Assembly (NCBI RefSeq): GCF_963678635.1
Contig: NC_087069.1
Span: 43,848,688 to 43,912,687 of the forward strand
Reading direction: 5' to 3'
DNA: 64,000 nt
Origin: Symsagittifera roscoffensis
Lineage: Eukaryota > Xenacoelomorpha > Acoela > Convolutidae
The first letter of the stretch is position 1, and every line of letters begins with the position of its first letter. The notes under the pieces were generated by a model, which searched no databases, had not been told where the DNA came from, and saw only the letters and a program-made list of their open reading frames with translations. The translations under genes and the position numbers were made by a program. This document shows, in pieces, positions 23,151-35,304 of the stretch.

Positions 23151-23742
23151 ACAAGAGAAGCGATATTGCTGTGGAGTTTTAACAGAATTAGATTTTGGGG
23201 AAAAAGTGTGTTTTGAAAATTTATCATAGGACTTTCTATTAATACTCATTTTTTCTAGCAAAAGTTAATTTTTTTCTATATCAAATGTAATGCAGCCGTG
23301 AGTTTGAAGCTTTGACACACAATATTTTGATCAAACAAAACTCTCATTGAGTATGTTTCACGAAATTGGCTTTTGTTTATTTGGTGAATTCTATTTCATC
23401 AATAAGAAAATCAGTTGGAGTTTTTTTTTCGTAGAGTAGCTCGAGGAAACTCAAATGTTTTTTGATTGACATTTTTCAGAAAAAGACTATTTTTCATCTC
23501 ATATCTAGAAAATACGGAGTTCTGAATGATTGATACTTTGAGCTGAAAGTTGTAGCCTTTTCACGATGGAGGAAAATCACTTCTTTATAAAACATGACGT
23601 TATCGAAACAAAAAGAATTTTGCGGGGTGGTGATGCCATTCATTTAGAAGAAATGACTTCATGACTATATCTGCACAGGAGATTACGTCATAGATAGTAT
23701 AAGCAACCTTGGTTTATCGGAATAAATCGTTAATTTTATTAA

Positions 23743-23804
23743 TTTTAGAGTGAAGCATCAAAAATTGTATAATTTTATACAATTTTTGATGCTTCACTCT
23801 AAAA
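23743..23804. repeat. Perfect 30-bp inverted repeat with 2-base centre
   Basis: The two 30-base arms (23,743-23,772 and 23,775-23,804) are exactly complementary, separated by TT. The outer ends read TTTTAGAGTGAAGC. Transcribed, it would fold into a perfect hairpin. The element sequence around it is otherwise an old, decayed polymerase N-terminal segment, so the perfect symmetry looks like a later event. Confidence 0.95.
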
Positions 23805-24479
23805 CTTACAAATTGGATGTCCAGTCTCTGGCTTACCCGAGCCTTTACTACAAAATGTACAAGTGAACTCTCTATTATGAAACAAAGATAAGAAAACATA
23901 CGAAGATCCTTTGTGTTTTTCCGTGCATTCGCCATACACTAAAAACTTTAGTGGATTTTTCGTTGAAGACGTACCTGTTGTTCAGGAAAACTTTTTTATC
24001 AAATTACTTAAACTACTGAGGTCAACAATCATATCATTCATACATATGCTATTGATAGCTAAATATTATGATACAAACATTTTTAATAACCTAATGTTTT
24101 TAGTTTTTGCGTCACTACAAAAGAACTATAAGAGACATTAACTACGCTCTGGATTGATAAAAAGTTCAGATTTCAGTCTCTTTATGTGCTTTTTCTTAGT
24201 AGGTGTGAAAATATGGACCGAAAACAAAAATAAAAATGATCTTTTCACAAGAAATCAAAAGTATTTTTTTTTGCAACTGAGAAAAAGTTTGCAAATTGCA
24301 AAAAAAAATGTTGGCTTCTAAACCTGTATGCAAACTTTTCCAAACCAAGTTTCTATGAAAGTCACTATCTCTTAAAATATTTCCTCGTTTTATTTGTCCC
24401 TGTCTCCTAAAAATAAAAGTTCTTGTTGGTAAAAAAACACAAGACAACAAAACTGTTTACAAATCGAAGAGCTGTCGAG

Positions 24480-24870
24480 CAACTGAGTTTCAAAAATTGT
24501 TTGGAAGATCACAAGGAAGCGCAATGTGAAATCGCATGTGATTTAATTGTTGCTTCTTTCATTGTAGTCCTTGGTTCAGAGATCCCCTCATCCTCTTCCC
24601 TTTTAATTAGATTCTCGGCAGATCCTTCTTCCTTCCAGGGAAATAGGAAATCAATCACAGGTTGAGTCACATATGGCGAGCCTGGAAACAGGGGATAGTT
24701 CATCTCAACGTGTTCTGCAGTATTCAACATCATCTTTATCGCTTCTAGCTAATTTCAGCTCTGTTGATGCTCACTGAAGTCTCTTCTCATGACTTCAACC
24801 ATGTACCACACTTGTGCTGGGAGATTCAACTGGGTAAGAAAGACTGCAGATGCCAATACTCATCTGATCT
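24480..24870 (-). pseudogene. Element gene fragment 3 (tandem unit 1)
   Basis: The minus strand contains LTQLNLPAQVWYMVEVMRRD and, further on, EHVEMNYPLFPGSPYVTQPV with IDFLFPWKEEGS. The matching segments at 22.1-22.5 and 50.6-50.9 kb keep the order of these words, so this was a protein gene of the element. It ends in an acidic and basic tail (KREEDEG). The product is unknown; the copy is broken. Confidence 0.5.
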
Positions 24871-25077
24871 TTGAACTAAATCAGAAGAGACGACAGAGTA
24901 AAAAAACGTTGATCTGGAAAAAAATACGTTTTTTGAATCAGGAGCTGAGAGTTGAGTAGAGAGATTAAATTGATGATTGAGGGGCTCAGAAGAGTTGATT
25001 CTCGTTGTTGTCTAATCCTGACTTAAAAAAACGGCTTTTACTCAAGAATGAGGGTTACATTCAACCCAAGTGTGTGA

Positions 25078-25275
25078 ATTCAACCAATCAAAACACATTT
25101 TGCTTTCAAAAAGTATAATCGTGTCCAACAGGTTTCAGCTTCTATTATTTGAAACTTTGATAAACAGTGGTATCCAATCAGAGTTCAGGTTCCAAGTTTT
25201 TACCTTTTGTTTTTTCCAATCAGAAAAATATCCATTAAAGATATTTTTATCGGTTATCATAGCCAATCACAGCAA
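25078..25275. promoter_or_regulatory. CCAAT-box cluster, tandem unit 1
   Basis: Words AACCAATCAAAAC, ATCCAATCAGAGTTC, TTCCAATCAGAAAA and AGCCAATCACAG lie about 45-50 bases apart. The surrounding sequence differs clearly from copy A at 22.7 kb while the boxes persist. The cluster lies upstream of minus-strand fragment 3 and could also serve the plus-strand polymerase gene on the other side. Confidence 0.5.
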
Positions 25276-27129
25276 ATTTGACCTGTTAAGGAGCATCATA
25301 TTTCAACTAAAGCAAAATAACAATAAAGACTTATCAAAAAATGAAGAACAGTTTTTGCTGTAAGATTGAAAAAATTGCCGATATAAGTAATAAAGGAAAG
25401 AAAGTTAATACAAGTTGCTTTTCTGCAGTTTTTTTCTCAAAGTAAGATGAATTTTTCTATGTAGTCAATGAGAATTTGCTGCATTTTGAGAAAAAAGAAG
25501 AGTTTTTTTTGTTTGGAAATTGGGAGGAAAGCTCAAACTGGATAAATTTTCCAAACAAATCTCTGGAAGTTTTATTACGAACCTAATCAAACAAGATGTC
25601 GAAGAGGAAAAAGAGGGGAAGTGAGTTTTGACAGTTTCACAATTTAGGAAAAAAGAGTCTTTGAAGTTTTGTCATATGACATTCTGATTATACTCATTAT
25701 TTTCTTAAAAAATGTTTTTTTTTTGTCACATGTATTTCAGCCGTATATTTGAATCTTTGATGCTGAAGACTTTGATAAAAAATTCTTTCCTTGACTTTTT
25801 TTCCCGAAATTGGTTCTGTTTAGTTGGAGAACTCTATTTCATCAATAAGGAAGTCAATCTGGAAATCATTTTTTTTGGTAGAGTAACTCGAAGAAAAAAA
25901 GGTGTTATTTGATTGACATTTTTCAGAAATGAACTACTTTTCGTTTCAAATTTTATCTAGTAAAAGCTGAATTCTGAATGGTTGATACTCTGAGCTGAAA
26001 GAGGTAGCAATTCACTATAAAGGAAAGTTGCGTAGGCGATGACGTCACTTCTATAAAAAGATTTTAAAAATTTTGCGCTGATGATCATGTCATTCATTTA
26101 GAAGAAAGGACGTCATGACCATAAAAGCAAAACTGCGCAGGAGATTACGTCATAGTTAGTATTAACCTTAACCGCGTTTTCTATCGGATTAAATCATTAA
26201 TTTTTTGCCATTTAGAAAGAATCAGTTAAAAACTCGTTTCTTCGCAAAAAAAGAAAAAGAGTTTTTACTTTTAATCAAGCCCAATTGTCACTCTAAATTA
26301 ATAAATTTGATACTTTTCTGAAGTTCCAGATTCCTTTTTCCCAATTATTAAACAATGCCTGCTCTTAATTGAAACAAGAAAATGAGCAGTGGGGACTGTT
26401 GAAACATGTAAGCTCGCCAGCATGCAGCTCGATACCGGAAACACTGTAGTTCAGGAGTTCTTTTTTTCTGATTGTAAGTTTTTAACTATAGTATATCAAG
26501 TTTGAAGCAGTCAACGGTTTGCTCGTCTTTTGAGAAGGTGTTTCCGAGTTTCTACTCCCTTCAACAACATCAGAGAAAGGAACATGGAGCAAAACAGTGG
26601 AAACCAAGCGATAATCTAGCGGACCTGAACAAGATTGTTGAGGATTAAGGAGAAGATTGAGAGACACTCAAAGGTGAGTTGTAGTCTTTTCCACGTTTTC
26701 TGGTAGATACGGAGATAAAAACTGGGACATAAGTTATTTAACTTCCAAACGGCCAAGTTAGTTACTAAAATTATCAAAGCGAAACATGAAGAAGTCTTTA
26801 ACAACCTCAATTCTGACGCAATTCTGCCGAAATTCTGCCGCAATTCTGTCCTATATGTTTTTTTAGAAAAAATTCATCTACTGTGTTCCAAAGCAGACTT
26901 GATTCCAACTGAAGGTAAAGTAGAAATGTTTGATACTGTTAAGCACTGTACCCAAAAACGTCAAAACAGAAAGTTTTACAACTTTTGCTGCTTTACTCAA
27001 AAATTTACCAATTGAATATCCAGACTCCGTGTTACATGAGCCCTTACTACGAAATGTACAAGTGAGCTGTCTAATATAAAACAAAGACTAGGAACCATAC
27101 GAAGGTCCTTTGGATTTTTCCGTGCATTC

Positions 27130-27350
27130 GCCATTTACACAAAAAGACACAAGGATCTCGAATCTCACACTTCGTGGAGACTCGAAAACTTTCATGGAGT
27201 TTCCGTTGAAGACGTACCTGTTGTTCAGGAAATATTTGATTGCAACAACTTTGTATACAATTTCGATATCGGAGAAGGAGGATATGCAGGAGAGCTAGCT
27301 CGACAAACTATTGAAAAATTTATCAAAACAGTCGAACTACTGAGGTCAAC
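27130..27350 (+). pseudogene. Fossil protein-primed DNA polymerase, N-terminal piece (unit 1)
   Basis: An open segment contains FHGVSVEDVPVVQEIFDCNN, then VYNFDIGEGG and IEKFIKTVELL. This pattern, a V(E/D)xxPxxEExF(E/D)xN region followed by VY and a short loop, is typical of the part before the exonuclease domain in Polinton/Maverick-type family B polymerases (DNA_pol_B_2 type). It is a fossil fragment at the end of tandem unit 1. Confidence 0.55.
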
Positions 27351-27719
27351 AATCATAGTATTCATATATGTGTTTTGATAGCTTATTATTATGATACAAA
27401 TTTTTTGATAGCTTATTATGGAGATACAAAATTTTTCGAGTCTATTTGTTTTTCTACAGAAGAACTAAAAGAGACCCAAACTATGCTCTGGGTTGACAAC
27501 AGGTTGAGATTTCAGTCTTTTTATCATTAAGTCTGATTGATGAACCCATCTTTTTGTAGAACAAGGATCCACAAAACTTGCAAGCAAGCTCAAACAATTG
27601 GCTGAGAAAAGTAGGCTGGAGATGAGAACAAAAACTCATGACTATATCTGCACAGGAGATTACGTCATAGATAGTATAAGCAACCTTGGTTTATCGGAAT
27701 AAATCGTTAATTTTATTAA

Positions 27720-27781
27720 TTTTAGAGTGAAGCATCAAAAATTGTATAATTTTATACAATTTTTGATGCTTCACTCTAAAA
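27720..27781. repeat. Perfect 30-bp inverted repeat, second copy
   Basis: This is identical to the hairpin at 23,743 and was carried along by the 3977-bp tandem duplication. Confidence 0.95.
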
Positions 27782-28745
27782 CTTACAAATTGGATGTCCA
27801 GTCTCTGGCTTACCCGAGCCTTTACTACAAAATGTACAAGTGAACTCTCTATTATGAAACAAAGATAAGAAAACATACGAAGATCCTTTGTGTTTTTCCG
27901 TGCATTCGCCATACACTAAAAACTTTAGTGGATTTTTCGTTGAAGACGTACCTGATGTTCAGGAAAACTTTTTTATCAAATTACTTAAACTACTGAGGTC
28001 AACAATCATATCATTCATACATATGCTATTGATAGCTAAATATTATGATACAAACATTTTTAATAACCTAATGTTTTTAGTTTTTGCGTCACTACAAAAG
28101 AACTATAAGAGACATTAACTACGCTCTGGATTGATAAAAAGTTCAGATTTCAGTCTCTTTATGTGCTTTTTCTTAGTAGGTGTGCAATAAAATTTAAGCA
28201 AGGTTAAGCTGATTTGATTTTTTATTAAGCAAATAATCAACTACGTTTTTTTTAGAAAAGGTGAAAAACTGTTTTTTTTTTAATTTTTGAAACGTTCAAA
28301 GTTCATGATTTGTTGTGCCACTTACTCTCTAAATACATTGTTTCGAGATGTTTTTGATAACATACAAGCAAAAACTGGCGTTCATAATGATGAAAGTCAG
28401 AACAAAGACTTCATAAAAATTAACCATTTATTTTTCATTTGCAAAAGTTTTTGAAAGAGCGAAAAAATGTGGACCGAAAACAAAAATAAAAATGATCTTT
28501 TCACAAGAAATCAAAAGTATTTTTTTTTGCAACTGAGAAAAAGTTTGCAAATTGCAAAAAAAAATGTTGGCTTCTAAACCTGTATGCAAACTTTTCCAAA
28601 CCAAGTTTCTATGAAAGTCACTATCTCTTAAAATATTTCCTCGTTTTATTTGTCCCTGTCTCCTAAAAATAAAAGTTCTTGTTGGTAAAAAAACACAAGA
28701 CAACAAAACTGTTTACAAATCGAAGAGCTGTCGAGCAACTGAGTT

Positions 28746-29136
28746 TCAAAAGTTGTTTGGAAGATCACAAGGAAGCGCAAAACTGGTATTCGCTTCATCG
28801 CATGTGATTTAATTGTTGCTTCTTTCACTGTAGTCCTTGGTTCAGAGATCCCCTCATCCTCTTCCCTTTTAATTAGATTCTCGGCAGATCCTTATTCCTT
28901 CCAGGGAAATAGGAAATCAATCACAGGTTGAGTCACATATGGCGAGCCTGGAAACAGGGGATAGTTCATCTCAACGTGTTCTGCAGTATTCAACATCATC
29001 TTTATCGCTCCTAGCTAATTTCAGCTCTGTTGATGCTCACTGAAGTCTCTTCTCATGACTTCAACCATGTACCACACTTGTGCTGGGAGATTCAACTGGG
29101 TAAGAAAGACTGCAGATGCCAATACTCATCTGATCT
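28746..29136 (-). pseudogene. Element gene fragment 3 (tandem unit 2)
   Basis: This is the near-identical second copy of the 24,480 fragment, including the FPGSPYVTQPV region, within tandem unit 2. Confidence 0.5.
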
Positions 29137-29343
29137 TTGAACTAAATCAGAAGAGACGACAGAGTAAAAAACCGTTGATCTGGAAAAAAATACGTTTTTT
29201 GAATCAGGAGCTGAGAGTTGAGTAGAGAGATTAAATTGGTGATTGAGGGGCTCAGAAGAGTTGATTCTCGTTGTTGTCTAATCCTGACTTAAAAAAACGG
29301 CTTTTACTCAAGAATGAGGGTTACATTCAACCCAAGTGTGTGA

Positions 29344-29540
29344 ATTCAACCAATCAAAACACATTTTGCTTTCAAAAAGTATAATTGTGTCCAACAGGTT
29401 TCAGCTTCTATTATTTGAAACTTTGATAAACAGTGGTATCCAATCAGAGTTCAGGTTCCAAGTTTTTACCTTTTGTTTTTTCCAATCAGAAAAATATCCA
29501 TTCAAGATATTTTTATCGGTTATCATAGCCAATCACAGCA
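29344..29540. promoter_or_regulatory. CCAAT-box cluster, tandem unit 2
   Basis: This is the second copy of the 25,078 cluster, with the same boxes, carried by the tandem duplication. Confidence 0.5.
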
Positions 29541-31393
29541 AATTTGACCTGTTAAGGAGCATCATATTTCAACTAAAGCAAAATAACAATAAAGACTTAT
29601 CAAAAAATGAAGAACAGTTTTTGCTGTAAGATTGAAAAAATTGCCGATATAAGTAATAAAGGAAAGAAAGTTAATACAAGTGGCTTTTCTGCAGTTTTTT
29701 TCTCAAAGTAAGATGAATTTTTCTATGTAGTCAATGAGAATTTGCTGCATTTTGAGAAAAAAGACGAGTTTTTTTGTTTGGAAGTGAAATTGGGAGGAAA
29801 GCTCAAACTGGATAAATTTTCCAAACAAATCTCTGGAAGTTTTATTACGAACCTAATCAAACAAGATGTCGAAGAGGAAAAAGAGGGGAAGTGAGTTTTG
29901 ACAGTTTCACAATTTAGGAAAAAAGAGTCTTTGAAGTTTTGTCATATGACATTCTGATTATACTCATTATTTTCTTAAAAAATGTTTTTTTTTGTCACAT
30001 GTATTTCAGCCGTATATTTGAATCTTTGATGCTGAAGACTTTGATAAAAAACTCTTTCCTTGACTTTTTTTCCCGAAATTGGTTCTGTTTAGTTGGAGAA
30101 CTCTATTTCATCAATAAGGAAGTCAATCTGGAAATCATTTTTTTTGGTAGAGTAACTCGAAGAAAAAAAGGTGTTATTTGATTGACATTTTTCAGAAATG
30201 AACTACTTTTCGTTTCAAATTATATCTAGTAAAAGCTGAATTCTGAATGGTTGATACTCTGAGCTGAAAGAGGTAGCAATTTACTATAAAGGAAAGTTGC
30301 GTAGGCGATGACGTCACTTCTATAAAAAGATTTTAAAAATTTTGCGCTGATGATCATGTCATTCATTTAGAAGAAAGGACGTCATGACCATAAAAGCAAA
30401 ACTGCGCAGGAGATTACGTCATAGTTAGTATTAACCGCGTTTTCTATCGGATTAAATCATTAATTTTTTGCCATTTAGAAAGAATCAGTTAAAAACTCGT
30501 TACTTCGCAAAAAAAGAAAAAGAGTTTTTACTTTTAATCAAGCCCAATTGTCACTCTAAATTAATAAATTTGATACTTTTCTGAAGTTCCAGATTCCTTT
30601 TTCCCAATTATTAAACAATGCCTGCTCTTAATTGAAACAAGAAAATGAGCAGCGGGGACTGTTGAAACATGTAAGCTCGCCAGCATGCAGCTCGATACCG
30701 GAAACACTGTAGTTCAGGAGTTCTTTTTTTCTGATTGTAAGTATTTAACTATAGTACATCAAGTTTGAAGCAGTCAACGGTTTGCTCGTCTTTTGAGAAG
30801 GTGTTTCCGAGTTTCTACTCCCTTCAACAACATCAGAGAAAGGAACATGGAGCAAAACAGTGGAAACCAAGCGATAATCTAGCGGACCTGAACAAGATTG
30901 TTGAGGATTAAGGAGAAGATTGAGAGACACTCAAAGGTGAGTTGTAGTCTTTTCCACGTTTTCTGGAAGATACGGAGATAAAAACTGGGACATAAGTTAT
31001 TTAACTTCCAAACGGCCAAGTTAGTTACTAAAATTATCAAAGCGAAACATGAAGAAGTCTTTAACAACCTCAATTCTGACGCAATTCTGCCGAAATTCTG
31101 CCGCAATTCTGTCCTATATGTTTTTTTTAGAAAAAATTCATCTACTGTGTTCCAAAGCAGACTTGATTCCAACTGAAGGTAAAGTAGAAATGTTTGATAC
31201 TGTTAAGCACTGTACCCAAAAACGTCAAAACAGAAAGTTTTACAACTTTTGCTGCTTTACTCAAAAATTTACCAATTGAATATCCAGACTCTGTGTTACA
31301 TGAGCCCTTACTACGAAATGTACAAGTGAGCTGTCTAATATAAAACAAAGACTAGGAACCATACGAAGGTCCTTTGGATTTTTCCGTGCATTC

Positions 31394-31614
31394 GCCATTT
31401 ACACAAAAAGACACAAGGATCTCGAATCTCACACTTCGTGGAGACTCGAAAACTTTCATGGAGTTTCCGTTGAAGACGTACCTGTTGTTCAGGAAATATT
31501 TGATTGCAACAACTTTGTATACAATTTCGATATCGGAGAAGGAGGATATGCAGGAGAGCTAGCTCGACAAACTATTGAAAAATTTATCAAAACAGTCGAA
31601 CTACTGAGGTCAAC
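31394..31614 (+). pseudogene. Fossil protein-primed DNA polymerase, N-terminal piece (unit 2)
   Basis: This is the same segment as at 27,130. Here it is followed, about 500 bases on, by the exonuclease part of the polymerase, so this is the copy in its original context. Confidence 0.55.
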
Positions 31615-31959
31615 AATCATAGTATTCATATATGTGTTTTGATAGCTTATTATTATGATACAAATTTTTTGATAGCTTATTATGGTGATACAAAATTTTT
31701 CGAGTCTATTTGTTTTTCTACAGAAGAACTAAAAGAGACCCAAACTATGCTCTGGGTTGACAACAGGTTGAGATTTCAGTCTTTTTATCATTAAGTCTGA
31801 TTGATGAACCCATCTTTTTGTAGAACAAGGATCCACAAAACTTGCAAGCAAGCTCAAACAATTGGCTGAGAAAAGTAGGCTGGAGATGAGAACAAAAACT
31901 CTAGACTTAAGAGTAGGTGTCACTGAAAGAATGAAAAGTATTTGTGATCATTCGAACGA

Positions 31960-33960
31960 GTGATGCGAAAAGAATTAGAGTAACAGATTTCATCAAAATT
32001 GAATGCGTTGAAAAATCGAAAGAAGCTGAGATGTCATTCTATTTTTTTGCAAATTTAGAAAAATCAAGTGATTAATTTGGAAAAACATCTGCAGAGATAT
32101 GTTAGGAGATGTGAAAAACAATTACTTGTGATTGGATTTAATAGTGGTAGATATGATTTGAACATGATCAAATCTTACCTATTCTCTTACTTGGTTCGCA
32201 ATAAAGAAGAGGAAACATCATTCATCAAAACAGCAAACGGATTTTTTTTTTCAATTTGGAGATACACCATTTTTTGATATATGGAAGTTTCTGGATGGAG
32301 CATCAATTCAGTTCTCTTTTTTGAAAGCATATAGAGCTAGCGTAATAAATGTATTCCTACCCGATGAGTGGTTACATAAGCCAGGCAAACTTGATTTCCC
32401 AGAATTGTGACCATACAAAACATTTTTCAGTAAACTTAGAAACAACAATACTCTAGACCGAGACCCTACCGACTATGAAAAATTACAAAAAAGTGAGCTG
32501 TGCCCAATCTGGTTAGGAAAATTACAATTACCTACCAGAGACTTGGAAAAGAAGGGAGTGCCTAGAACTTTTTGCAGTTGTCGAGCAAACAAAATTTTGT
32601 TCTTATTTTGCTTGAAATAATGCAAAAAAATTACTGAGTTTTATCATAACAGAGAGGTAGGTTAATAAAAATTAGAATTAGCATTTTTAAATTTAGCAAA
32701 CCTGTATCTGTGAAAAAAAAAATAGGAAACGACATACATGACCGGTGGCCATTCCATTGGGTTTACTCGAAAAACTTTACTTGATGAGAAATTCATTAAA
32801 TATTCATCAAATATTTGTAAGTCACTCGTTGGAGTTGATGCAAATCAGCTTTACCCAGACTCAATGTGTCAAAACATGCCAACAGGACTGCATATGAGAT
32901 AGTAGCTTAATCTCAGTATTTAGAAGTTAGAGGAGAGACATAACAGAACTCGCAACTGTGAGCACATGGTCATGTCTTTTTAGAAAAAGTAACAAGACCA
33001 GAATGCACATCTGTTTCATCGCACAGTTTTTACATGGACTGTATTCGATGCAATGGGACAATAATACCACTTTGTTCCTGTCCACAAAGTCGTCGGTCTT
33101 CGACCTAACACGATATTGAGCTAGGAAAAAAATAGAGATTTTGATGACTCGAGGGGGAGTACATTAACAGAAAAAGATACAAAACGTTGAAGGTTTGTGG
33201 TGTTGTGATTTCATAACCAATGACAAGATCAAGCATCGTTTTAGACCCGTTTTTTCTACAAAAAATTTTTTCTTTCTCCAGACTTTTTTAGCAAAGACAT
33301 AAGATGCATTTTTTTGGTCTTGTTCTTTGGTATTTAGTAGTTTCAGATGAAATGAAAAAAAATTGTGCCAAATTTTACACCCTTTTCAAAAACACCGAAC
33401 TTGGAAAAAAGTTATTTGAGCCTATATAAAAAATTTTGCAATTGAGATTGAAATACAAAAAAGGCTGATATCTGGTTTCAAGTTGGAAACCGGAACGGCT
33501 ATCACTATTTTCCTAGTTGTTTATTTGGAACTTGGATTGCACTAAAATTTAGCGCTTTGTACAAAACTTTCCACAAAACGCTTCAATAAGTCATACAGTC
33601 AGTAGCTGATGCAATAATTTAAAGAGATGTAAACCCACTCTCAGAAGCTGTAGCAGAAAGTATGAAACTTTTAGGTAAATCTTCTTACGGTTTTCAACAA
33701 TTGGATCAATCTAGACACACGATTGCGAAATATTTGAATGATGGAAAACACATAAAGCTTTTAACGAACCCTGATTCAAAAAACTGAATGCAGCTGAGAA
33801 AGACTTTTATGGTGTAGAGTGGTCGAAGTAAACCATTAAGCACAGAAAACCTATCATGGTTTGTTTTTTCATACTGCAGTATGCAAAGCTGAGAATTTTG
33901 GAGCCCTTCTATATATTTTTTTGATAAGTTCTGTAATGTAAATAAGTTTTAAGAATTGGA
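31960..33960 (+). mobile_element. Fossil Polinton/Maverick-type DNA polymerase B, core
   Basis: Three landmarks occur in the expected order on the plus strand. IGFNSGRYDLNMIK at about 32,131-32,172 matches the second exonuclease motif of protein-primed family B polymerases. GVDANQLYP at about 32,831-32,857 matches polymerase motif A (DxxxLYP). KLLGKSSYGFQ at about 33,665 matches motif B (KxxxNSxYG). A following FFILQYAKLRILEPFY-like stretch fits the same family. Such polymerases replicate Polintons, adenoviruses and linear plasmids; in a nematode-like genome Maverick/Polinton is the likeliest source. The copy is incomplete, broken many times and probably old. No integrase, packaging ATPase or capsid gene was recognised nearby. 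Confidence 0.75.
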
Positions 33961-35300
33961 GGGCATCCCCCCTACAAGGGCATCCTCTGGGCAAAATTTT
34001 TTTCATCAAACAATCTTTTACAGCAAAGTTGGATCGCACTTTGTTTGAAAAAAAAAACGCTCTTCAAAATTTTCTGTTTTTTTGTCTTATATTTTTTTCG
34101 ATTACCTTTTTACCTTTTAATTTGTTTTTGTAAAATAATGTTTTTTGCTTTGTTTTGCATTTTTTGTAGAATTAGTGTTAAAACAATACAAAAATGGAGG
34201 GACGACCAATCTTCCTCTCCTTCACGATACGAAAATAATCGAATTTTTGATATTCAGTACGTTGAAAAATTTTTTTCGGGTATCCAGAAGGCTTCCAAAC
34301 CACACTTCCAGGTGCCAAGTTAGAACATCGGCTCTGCGCGGAATAATGCGTCAATATTTTAGCCGATCATGAGGCTACAAACAACACTAAAATTGATCAT
34401 AACTGAAAAATGATAACGACAGAAAAATTTATTCAAAAACATATAAATATTCGCTAGCATCAAAGTTTCATCTTGTGTCATTTTATTAACCTCTAGAAAC
34501 AATTTTACTTTAGCATTTCTTAAACCGGGCCAATAAAACAAATAAGGTTAGAAGCCGAACAATACAGATTAATTGGTTGAGTTAATGCGTCATTGTTTTC
34601 TCTAAAAAAAGCAACTAATGCTGGATCTCAAAAACCCCACGCTTTAATATCACACCCAAAAAAAGCGCTGTTTTTTTATAAATATGCCATAATAATCGAA
34701 TGAGAATAGACTTTTCCTCATTCATAGCTCTTAAAATACAGAAAATTAAGTTTAATATGGTGTAAAATAAAGTTGAAAGATGGACACTTTCGGTTTTGTG
34801 TTCTTCGTTGCAAAATAATGGCTCCATCGCTAGCTGGGAGGATTGTTCTGCAAAATCTCAGTTTTCCTGATTTTTAGACTTTCGTTGTTAGCAAGGGTAA
34901 TTGGACAATCGCTAAATAACGATAGTTTCTCTGTTTTTCACAAATTGCAATTACCCAACCGAAAAGATGATTGTTTTTGATGCTTTGTTGTCTGATTTTT
35001 TCATTTTTCATGCGTCATTGTTTTCACGTGGCTTAACCGCGAATCGAATTTTTAACAAAAAAACCGACATTTTCTTTTAGCATTCCCATTTTGTCCGCTT
35101 CATCAGTTAAAGCTCTTAACTACTGTTTCGCACGTATTGTAGCCTCCATTGAAAAATCAAGCACCATTTTTGTAATTGAGTAGCACATCCGTCGGTCACA
35201 GCATCGCCCGATAGAGACAAATGAACAGATTTACAAAAACAACCGTTTAAAAAGAACCTGATTGGTTTTTTCAATAAAACATCCTGTATATCGTTAGAAA
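33961..35300. other. No firmly recognised gene
   Basis: Polymerase similarity ends near 33.96 kb. A segment after TTTGTAG near 34,171 stays open on the plus strand to about 34,370 (QYKNGGTTNLPLLHDTK), possibly an exon fragment of unknown origin. On the minus strand at about 35.0-35.2 kb a frame reads DFSMEATIRAK and ALTDEADKMGMLKENVG, which looks protein-like, but I cannot name it. Confidence 0.35.
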
Positions 35301-35304
35301 AATT

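Larger units (their letters stand above)
20116..23660. mobile_element. Fossil Polinton-like fragment, copy A
   Basis: Gene remnants occur in the order: a short plus-strand frame (20,116-20,247), a minus-strand fragment, a plus-strand fragment, an AT-rich spacer, a minus-strand fragment near 22.1-22.5 kb, and a CCAAT-box cluster at 22.7-22.88 kb. The same order recurs at 43-51.9 kb. The later part also recurs at 24.2-25.9 and 28.5-30.2 kb, where it leads into pieces of a protein-primed DNA polymerase. The family call (Polinton/Maverick) rests on that polymerase and is inference for this copy. It is broken in many places and older than the tandem copies to its right. Confidence 0.5.
23661..27637. 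repeat. Tandem duplication unit 1 (3977 bp)
   Basis: This unit begins ATGACTATATCTGCACAGG and is repeated immediately to the right from 27,638, differing by roughly one per cent or less. It contains polymerase-related N-terminal sequence at its left end, a perfect hairpin, gene fragment 3, a CCAAT-box cluster, and another polymerase N-terminal piece at its right end. The unit ends inside that last piece, where the repeat restarts. It is either very recent or an assembly artefact. Confidence 0.92.
27638..31901. repeat. Tandem duplication unit 2 (4264 bp)
   Basis: This is the second copy of the 23,661 unit. It carries about 287 extra bases at about 28,183-28,468 that unit 1 lacks; those bases resemble about 21.6-21.9 kb and so are probably ancestral, with unit 1 having lost them. 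At its right end the sequence continues, instead of restarting, into the exonuclease and polymerase part of the fossil DNA polymerase. Confidence 0.92.
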
